From: Bacteroidota bacterium
GTDB taxonomy: Bacteria > Bacteroidota > Bacteroidia > Flavobacteriales_D > Crocinitomicaceae
Length of the DNA stretch: 12,378 bases
Direction: 5' to 3'
Assembly (NCBI GenBank): GCA_018825925.1
Contig: JAHKAT010000320.1
Coordinates: 1-12,378, forward strand
The translations under genes and the position numbers were made by a program. Below the pieces are notes generated by a model. That model had not been told where the DNA came from and searched no databases. It worked only from the letters and a program-made list of their open reading frames with translations. The number at the start of each line of letters is the position of its first letter. The first letter of the stretch is position 1. This document shows, in pieces, positions 7,438-12,378 of this stretch.

Positions 7438-9503
7438 AAAAGCTAGTTCTAATCTCACTGATCAATTTAATTTCATTCTTGGGAAATACCCAGGAGCGAT
7501 CTGAAATTGTGAGACAAAGAATAGAGTTTATTTCTGAACAATTAGAAAGTGAGGATTTAGATTTGACGAATATCTTCGACCAATTGTATTATTATTTAGA
7601 ACATCCAATAAACCTGAATCAAGCCAGCTATCAGGACTTGATAGCTCTGCATCTGATTTCAGATATCCAGATTCGTGACTTGCAGAACCACATTCAAATT
7701 TTCGGGAAATTTATATCCATCTATGAGCTGCAAACATTGCCATATTGGGATTTGCCAACTATTCAGTTGATTTTACCTTTCGTTCGAATTGATGATAAGT
7801 TTGACAATTTGCATGTGAGTTTGCATGAAGCCTTACGTCGAGGCAAGTCGGAATTGTTTGTGCGATTTCAGTCTACAGTTGAATCTAAGAAAGCCTATAC
7901 AGAGGTAAGTGATTCAATAAAGCAAAATAGTAGTAGTTATTATTATGGAAATCCAAATAGATATTATACCCGTTTTAGATATTCATATAGGACCAATTTA
8001 AGTGTCGGTTTTACTGCTGAAAAAGATCCGGGAGAAAAATTTTCTTTTAAAAACGGGAACAAGGGCTTTGACTTTTATTCTGTTCATGCATTCTACCAAG
8101 GAGGGAAGTATTTTAGAGCTTTGGCCCTCGGTGATTATCAAGTTCAAATTGGTCAGGGTTTAAACCTTTGGTCGGGCTATGCTTTTGGCAAAACCGCTGA
8201 TGCGACGAATATTAAAAAAAATGCAAACCCATTGAAACCCTATACGTCTGTGGATGAGAATCGATTTTTAAGAGGAGTTGCTGCAGATTTCGGGTATAAA
8301 AAATTCAAATTACTAATTTTCGGATCTATAAAAAATGTGGATGCAACACTAATTGTTGACTCATTAGTTGAAGAACAAGAGTTTGTCAGCACCATCAATC
8401 TTAGCGGTTTCCATCGAACAACGAGTGAAATAGCAAGGAAGGGGGCTTTTCAAGAACACATAGGAGGGGCGAATTTACGATATACGAATAATCGACTTTC
8501 TATGGGATTGGCTAGTGTTTACCAAGGGTATAATCAGAATTACAATAAAAAACTATATCCGTACAACCAATTTGATTTTAGAGGTAAAAGCTTTGTTTCT
8601 AATAGTTTCGAATATTCCTATGTGTTCAGAAATATGTCGTTTTTTGGTGAAACATCTGTGCAAGGTGAAAATTTAAATCTTGCAAATTTACATGGTGTTT
8701 TGATAGCCTTGGATCCAAATGTCTCTTTTTCAATTTTACATAGAAATTATGAAAGAGGATATCAAACCTTGTATAACGCAGGGTTTGCAGAAGCTAGTTC
8801 GACTCAAAATGAAAAAGGATGGTATACTGGAGCGAATATTCGTTTGAATTCAGCTTGGTCAATTCAATCTTATGCTGATTTTTTTTCTTTTCCTTGGATG
8901 AAATATTTGGTAGAAGCACCAAGTGCAGGACATGAATATTTGATACAACCGATCTTTAAACCCTCAAAAACAATGGAGGTCTACTTCCGATTTAGAGAGC
9001 AGTTGAGAGAGAAAAACTCTAGAAATTTTGATGGAACTGTTACAGAAATAGAAGATGTTTTACAGCGTAATTTCCGATTAAATTATTCTATAACTGTTGC
9101 AGAGGGGATACAATTAAAGAGTAGGATTGAATATGTGACGGTTACCCGTAAATCCAATGAAAAAGAAACAGGTTTACTACTATATCAAGATTTGATTTTA
9201 AGGTTAAAGTCTTGGCCAGTGGATCTTTCCTTCCGCTATGCGATTTTCAATACCGACAGTTATGATAGCCGTATTTATGCTTATGAATCGAATGCTTTAT
9301 ATGTTTTTTCGGTGCCTGGATATTATTACAAAGGTTCAAGAGCCTATGTTTTGGTCCGTTATACCCTTAGTCGAAAAATAGATATGTGGGCTAGATATTC
9401 GGTAAATGTGTATACAGATAGAATGCGAATAGGAACAGGGGCAGAGGAGATAAATGGCAATCAAAAGTCGGATATTACCCTTCAAATGCGAATAAAATTC
9501 TAG
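7434..9503 (+). CDS. Helix-hairpin-helix (ComEA-like) domain protein with large predicted outer-membrane barrel
   Basis: This is a 689-residue protein. The signal peptide covers about residues 1-20 (MKKLVLISLINLISFLGNTQ). Residues 58-118 form a helix-hairpin-helix region: PINLNQASYQDLIALHLIS, IQIRDLQNHIQIFGKFISIYELQTL and the closing IQLILPFVRI. This follows the N-x-A...L...L-x-x-I...I...Y/F-x-G-x-F-x-S-x-x-E-L pattern of ComEA-like DNA-binding domains. From about 135 to the end the protein is rich in aromatic beta strands, with a GDYQVQIGQGLNLWSGYAFGK block (233-253) and a terminal DITLQMRIKF, where the final F fits a barrel-assembly signal. I know such HhH-plus-barrel proteins as a widespread but uncharacterised Bacteroidota family. 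The HhH part would face the periplasm, so DNA uptake is one idea; peptide or polymer binding is another. It is coupled to the upstream barrel gene. Its stop shares a CTAG with the stop of the dnaX tail. Confidence 0.78.
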   Translation: MKKLVLISLINLISFLGNTQERSEIVRQRIEFISEQLESEDLDLTNIFDQLYYYLEHPINLNQASYQDLIALHLISDIQIRDLQNHIQIFGKFISIYELQTLPYWDLPTIQLILPFVRIDDKFDNLHVSLHEALRRGKSELFVRFQSTVESKKAYTEVSDSIKQNSSSYYYGNPNRYYTRFRYSYRTNLSVGFTAEKDPGEKFSFKNGNKGFDFYSVHAFYQGGKYFRALALGDYQVQIGQGLNLWSGYAFGKTADATNIKKNANPLKPYTSVDENRFLRGVAADFGYKKFKLLIFGSIKNVDATLIVDSLVEEQEFVSTINLSGFHRTTSEIARKGAFQEHIGGANLRYTNNRLSMGLASVYQGYNQNYNKKLYPYNQFDFRGKSFVSNSFEYSYVFRNMSFFGETSVQGENLNLANLHGVLIALDPNVSFSILHRNYERGYQTLYNAGFAEASSTQNEKGWYTGANIRLNSAWSIQSYADFFSFPWMKYLVEAPSAGHEYLIQPIFKPSKTMEVYFRFREQLREKNSRNFDGTVTEIEDVLQRNFRLNYSITVAEGIQLKSRIEYVTVTRKSNEKETGLLLYQDLILRLKSWPVDLSFRYAIFNTDSYDSRIYAYESNALYVFSVPGYYYKGSRAYVLVRYTLSRKIDMWARYSVNVYTDRMRIGTGAEEINGNQKSDITLQMRIKF

Positions 9504-10114
9504 CTATCAAAATCGAGATTAAATGCTGATCGGAAGCTATGAAGGTTGGGGAATTTTCGAGCTAAAGCTGTAAATTGATCTTTAGGCATCAAAGATTGTT
9601 CACCCATTTCAGGGTTATCAGCTAAAATTATTTGCAATTGAATGTCATAATTTTTTAAACCGTCTCTAAGAAAATCGAGGAGATCTTGATTGATTCTTTG
9701 CATCGAGCCCTCTTGAGCAATATTATCAATTTCAATTTGAATATTGCACCCGTCTAAGAGTACTGGATTTCTTTTATTCATTGCATGATAAACCGTGTCT
9801 TTCCCTTTTTCTTTCATTTGAAAAGCAAACTGTTTCCAAAGCATTTTCATTTGATCTGTAGAAAAACTCTCTCTAGGTAAATTTTCCGGTGCTATTGAGT
9901 TTGATTTGTCTTTTTCGCGGCTATAAAGTTCATTTATACTTAAGTGAGAGGTATTTAGTTGACCGGATGGCACTGTTAATTTTTTCGGTACGGGTATAGT
10001 AGGTTGAGTCATCCTACTTATCGGAGGTTTAGGAGTCGCTTTTGGCGCTACGTCTCTTAAGTTTTGACCTGAGAAAGGAAGTATTTCAACAGGATCAGTT
10101 AGGCATTTTTTTTT
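9500..10114 (-). CDS. dnaX: dnaX C-terminal (tau-specific) part, in the -1 frame
   Basis: This is a 204-codon frame that opens exactly at the A10 run (an in-frame TGA sits at 10117-10115) and ends at the TAG at 9502-9500. An ATG at 10012 could be taken as a start, but the codons before it continue as a proline/lysine-rich linker (LPFSGQNLRDVAPKATPKPP), as expected between DnaX domain III and the tau tail. The last roughly 115 residues match what I know of the Bacteroidota DnaX C-terminus: MLWKQFAFQMKEKGKD, NPVLLDGCNIQIEIDN, LLDFLRDGLKNYDIQLQI, and a dKF...lArkfPNLhsfrsaFnLDFD ending. In tau this region contacts the polymerase alpha subunit and DnaB helicase. It is most likely not an independent gene but the second half of dnaX, joined by a -1 shift to give a 571-residue protein. 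Confidence 0.82.
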   Translation of the reverse strand, partial: KKKCLTDPVEILPFSGQNLRDVAPKATPKPPISRMTQPTIPVPKKLTVPSGQLNTSHLSINELYSREKDKSNSIAPENLPRESFSTDQMKMLWKQFAFQMKEKGKDTVYHAMNKRNPVLLDGCNIQIEIDNIAQEGSMQRINQDLLDFLRDGLKNYDIQLQIILADNPEMGEQSLMPKDQFTALARKFPNLHSFRSAFNLDFDS

Positions 10115-10117
10115 TCA
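10099..10117 (-). promoter_or_regulatory. A10 slippery run in dnaX (putative programmed frameshift or transcriptional slippage site)
   Basis: On the sense (minus) strand the run reads GAG CTT G followed by ten A's (10115-10106) and then TGCCTAA. In the upstream frame it decodes as E-K-K-N-A-stop (TAA at 10101-10099). A -1 shift, or one added A in the transcript, gives E-K-K-K-C-L-T-D-P and continues 204 codons to the tau tail. No strong downstream hairpin and no clear Shine-Dalgarno-like stimulator is visible, which favours polymerase slippage on the A-run over ribosomal frameshifting, if it is real. A homopolymer length error in the assembly would look the same. Confidence 0.7.
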
Positions 10118-11214
10118 AGCTCTTTTTTTAAAGAACAAAGCTGCATTAAGGTGAATTCAACGAGTAATCGCTGGTTCTTGGCAGCTTTATATTCAATATC
10201 TGCTTTGGACAGAATAGCGATACTTCTTAAAACTAAATGATGATCTATCGCTTTGGCTTGCTCTGTATATCTGGCTTGCACACTTTCCGCAACTTCTAGT
10301 AACGATGCTGTTCTAATGTCTTTACAAACCAAAAGATTTCGGTAATGATCAGCCAATCCTAGTATGAAATTATGGCCGTCGAAGCCCTTATCAACAATGT
10401 CGTTATAAAGTAATAAACTGGATGGAATATCCTCTTTGAAAGCAAAGTCGACCATTCGGAAAAAGTAATCGTAATCGAGTATGCTTAAATTATCAAGAAC
10501 ATGTTGTAAAGTAACACTGTTGCCAGCAAAAGTCACAATCTGATCAAAAATAGATAATGCATCACGCAATGCTCCATCTGCTTTTTGAGCAATCATATGA
10601 AGCGCTTCTGGATCAGCAGTAATATCTTCTTTTATAGCTATTTGTGCTAAATGGTTCGCAATGTCGACCACCTTAATTCTACTGAAATCAAATATTTGAC
10701 ATCTTGATAGGATGGTAGGAATAATTTTGTGCTTCTCAGTGGTTGCCAAGATAAAAATGGCATACTTGGGTGGTTCTTCAAGAGTTTTGAGAAAAGCATT
10801 AAAGGCATTAGGACTAAGCATGTGTACCTCATCGATGATATACACCTTGTGAGTCCCAATTTGCGGTGGTATACGTACCTGATCGATCAAATTACGAATA
10901 TCGTCAACAGAGTTGTTGGATGCTGCATCGAGCTCGTAGATGTTTAACGAAGCACCAGAGCTAAAAGAAACGCATGATTCACATTGTTCACAGGCTTCAA
11001 TTTTTTCAGATCTATTCTGACAATTAATCGTTTTTGCTAAAATCCTTGCCGTGGTTGTTTTACCGACTCCTCGAGAACCACAAAACAAGAAAGCTTGAGC
11101 AAGGTGTTCGCTTTTAATAGCACTTCTTAAGGTAGTTGTAATAGATGATTGTCCAACGACTGTGTCGAAAGTTTGGGGTCTATATTTACGCGCGGATACG
11201 ATATAATCACTCAT
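10099..11214 (-). CDS. dnaX: DNA polymerase III clamp-loader subunit DnaX, ATPase part (gamma-like)
   Basis: This is a 371-residue frame from the ATG at 11214; an in-frame TTG three codons upstream lies inside the promoter box and is rejected. It has all DnaX landmarks: ARKYRPQTFDTVVGQ (8-22), Walker A GSRGVGKTTTAR (46-57), a four-cysteine zinc site (C65, C75, C78, C81), Walker B VYIIDEVHML (124-133, D128 E129), sensor 1 ILATTE (155-160), the SRC arginine finger (170-172), sensor 2 GALRDALS (214-221) and domain III to about 365. It loads the sliding clamp in the DNA polymerase III complex. The frame ends with LEKKNA-stop directly after a run of ten A's. The tau-specific tail lies in the -1 frame just beyond. 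As read, this frame alone is a short gamma-like form. It diverges from recF. Confidence 0.96.
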   Translation of the reverse strand: MSDYIVSARKYRPQTFDTVVGQSSITTTLRSAIKSEHLAQAFLFCGSRGVGKTTTARILAKTINCQNRSEKIEACEQCESCVSFSSGASLNIYELDAASNNSVDDIRNLIDQVRIPPQIGTHKVYIIDEVHMLSPNAFNAFLKTLEEPPKYAIFILATTEKHKIIPTILSRCQIFDFSRIKVVDIANHLAQIAIKEDITADPEALHMIAQKADGALRDALSIFDQIVTFAGNSVTLQHVLDNLSILDYDYFFRMVDFAFKEDIPSSLLLYNDIVDKGFDGHNFILGLADHYRNLLVCKDIRTASLLEVAESVQARYTEQAKAIDHHLVLRSIAILSKADIEYKAAKNQRLLVEFTLMQLCSLKKELEKKNA

Positions 11215-11220
11215 GCTCTG

Positions 11221-11228
11221 CAAATATA
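11221..11228 (-). promoter_or_regulatory. -7 box of the dnaX promoter
   Basis: The minus strand reads TATATTTG (followed by C), a perfect TAnnTTTG, ending only 6 nt before the ATG at 11214. Transcription would begin at or very near the start codon, giving a leaderless or near-leaderless mRNA. No clear -33 TTTG was found at the usual distance. Confidence 0.55.
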
Positions 11229-11312
11229 CAGATTCAAATTATAAAGGTGTGGATTGTTGATGTTTTATGACAAATTTTAAGGTTGGTTTGAGTTGTAAGT
11301 GCAAGAAGTATG

Positions 11313-11357
11313 TGTCCGCAACTTTACCACTAAGTTTTTGTGGTAAAGTTGCGGACA
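11313..11357. repeat. Perfect 18-bp inverted repeat with 9-nt loop between dnaX and recF
   Basis: The left arm TGTCCGCAACTTTACCAC (11313-11330) and the right arm (11340-11357) are exact reverse complements, separated by TAAGTTTTT. The pairing stops abruptly at both ends. It lies in the divergent dnaX-recF spacer, so it cannot terminate either gene, and no long T-run follows it on either strand. The outer ends are TG...CA, as in the terminal repeats of many transposable elements. No clear target-site duplication flanks it. It could be a short palindromic repeat of the genome, a mobile-element remnant, or a binding site for a regulator of the two genes. Confidence 0.85.
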
Positions 11358-11431
11358 GCTTTTGAGGTATGGAAAGGTATTTTATCAAAGAAAACAAGAG
11401 CGATTAAACAATAGCAATTAAACAAGATTTC

Positions 11432-11439
11432 TATCTTTG
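11432..11439 (+). promoter_or_regulatory. -7 box of the recF promoter
   Basis: TATCTTTG (followed by C) is a perfect TAnnTTTG ending 4 nt before the recF ATG at 11444. The predicted transcription start would fall on or inside the first codon, so a leaderless mRNA is likely if this box is used. A -33 element is not evident. Confidence 0.5.
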
Positions 11440-11443
11440 CGTC

Positions 11444-12378
11444 ATGTATCTTTCAAAGCTTCAATTAGTCAATTTTAAAAATTACGAAGAAGCTGAAATT
11501 CAATTAAGTTCTTCAATCAATTGCTTTACCGGTCAAAACGGTACTGGAAAAACGAACTTGTTGGATGCCGTTTATTACTTGTCGATGTGTAAATCGTATC
11601 TTAATGCAGTAGATAAACAAAACATAAGATTTGACCAACCGTTTTTCGTAATACAAGGAAATTTTCAAGTTGATAAAAAGGAAATTCAGATTCATTGTTC
11701 AGTAAAACAAGGGGTAAAGAAAATTTTTAAACGGAATAAAAAAGAATACGATAAGTTAGCTGAACATATAGGACAGTTCCCCTCAGTTATGATTTCACCG
11801 TACGACAGAAACTTGATTACTGAAGGAAGTGAGTTTAGAAGGAAATGGATGGATGGAATAATATCTCAGTCTAACAAACAATATTTGGACGATCTTCAAC
11901 GGTACTCGAAAGTTCTGGATCAGCGAAATGCTTTGTTGAAAAATATGTATGAGCATGGTTTATTTGATAGAGAATCTATTGATGTTTGGAATGCTCAAAT
12001 GATCCTATACGGAAAAAGAATTTTTGAAGCCAGAAGTCAGTTTGTCGATGAATTTATACCCGTTTTTCAAGAGATTTATTCCTTTATTGGTGAAAGCAAC
12101 GAGCAAATTTCACTAGAATACAAATCTCAACTGTTGGAGTTAAGTTTTGAGGAACTTCTTGACAAGTATCAAAAAAAAGATTCCCATTCTCATTATTCGA
12201 ATGCAGGTACCCATAAAGATGATTTGATTTTCACCATTAAAGATCATCCTGTTAAAAAATTCGGCTCCCAGGGCCAGCAAAAGAGTTATTTGATCGCGTT
12301 GCGTTTAGCACAATATGAATGGTTGAAAATGCATTTGCAAGTGAAACCTATACTTTTATTGGATGATATATTTGATAA
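11444..12378 (+). CDS. recF: DNA replication/repair protein RecF, partial (3' end cut by the window)
   Basis: There are 311 codons plus 2 nt from the ATG at 11444, open to the right edge. The protein begins MYLSKLQLVNFKNYEEAEI, the usual RecF start, followed by Walker A GQNGTGKTN (30-38), then FPSVMISPYDRNLITEGSEFRRKWMDG in the middle, GTHKDDLIF (equivalent to the RecF GPHRDD motif), the ABC signature-like FGSQGQQKS, and Walker B PILLLDDIFD at the edge. RecF is an SMC-like ATPase that binds gapped DNA and helps load RecA with RecO and RecR. RecF is usually about 360-370 residues, so roughly 50 residues are missing, including the end of the D-loop region. It is divergent from dnaX and shares its spacer. 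Confidence 0.96.
   Translation, partial: MYLSKLQLVNFKNYEEAEIQLSSSINCFTGQNGTGKTNLLDAVYYLSMCKSYLNAVDKQNIRFDQPFFVIQGNFQVDKKEIQIHCSVKQGVKKIFKRNKKEYDKLAEHIGQFPSVMISPYDRNLITEGSEFRRKWMDGIISQSNKQYLDDLQRYSKVLDQRNALLKNMYEHGLFDRESIDVWNAQMILYGKRIFEARSQFVDEFIPVFQEIYSFIGESNEQISLEYKSQLLELSFEELLDKYQKKDSHSHYSNAGTHKDDLIFTIKDHPVKKFGSQGQQKSYLIALRLAQYEWLKMHLQVKPILLLDDIFD

Noticed and set aside
9500..10012. Independent 170-residue gene starting at the ATG at 10012
   Set aside because: The frame is open upstream to the A10 run, its linker and tail look like DnaX, and no promoter is seen before 10012. It is better read as the tau part of dnaX.
11215..11223. TTG start for dnaX at 11223
   Set aside because: The TTG overlaps the -7 promoter box (TATATTTG), and the protein from the ATG at 11214 begins as other DnaX proteins do.
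11313..11357. The 18-bp hairpin as a bidirectional terminator
   Set aside because: Both flanking genes diverge from it, and only a short GCTTTT follows on one side.
11513..11695. A 60-codon open frame on the minus strand
   Set aside because: It lies wholly antisense to the recF Walker A region and has no family features.

Overview
The window comes from a member of the Bacteroidota, most likely the Flavobacteriales. It is AT-rich. Several surface proteins are lipoproteins with the typical S/A-C-K-K start after the lipobox. One secreted enzyme ends in a type IX secretion (T9SS) sorting domain. Three genes have a perfect TAnnTTTG -7 promoter box, the form used by the Bacteroidota primary sigma factor. 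I cannot name a genus from the sequence alone.

Region 1 (1-3702, minus strand) is a lipoprotein cluster. In transcription order it holds a di-heme cytochrome c peroxidase/MauG-type lipoprotein, a DUF4856 lipoprotein, an imelysin-family lipoprotein, and the N-terminal part of an HTTM membrane protein that runs off the left edge. The last three are tightly packed (18-nt gap, then a 14-nt overlap) and have their own promoter. Imelysins are linked to iron or other metal acquisition, so a periplasmic metal or redox role is plausible but unproven.

Region 2 (3703-6490, minus strand) holds two isolated genes. The first is a DUF4172-type Fic protein whose catalytic histidine is replaced by glutamine. 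The second is a secreted alpha/beta-hydrolase esterase of the PHB-depolymerase/feruloyl-esterase type with a T9SS sorting tail.

Region 3 (6619-9503, plus strand) is a two-gene, translationally coupled operon. It encodes a PorV/PorQ-like outer-membrane barrel and a 689-residue protein with an N-terminal helix-hairpin-helix domain followed by a predicted outer-membrane barrel. Its function is not known.

Region 4 (9500-12378) holds DNA-replication and repair genes. dnaX (minus strand) is split into two frames at a run of ten A residues. The upstream frame gives a 371-residue gamma-like protein. A -1 shift, or one extra A in the mRNA, gives a 571-residue tau-like protein. This is either programmed slippage or a homopolymer sequencing error. 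dnaX diverges from recF (plus strand, cut by the right edge). Between them lies a perfect 18-bp inverted repeat with a 9-nt loop that has no obvious role.

The strongest points for a second look are the dnaX A10 frameshift, the dnaX-recF inverted repeat, the degenerate Fic active site and the HhH-barrel operon.
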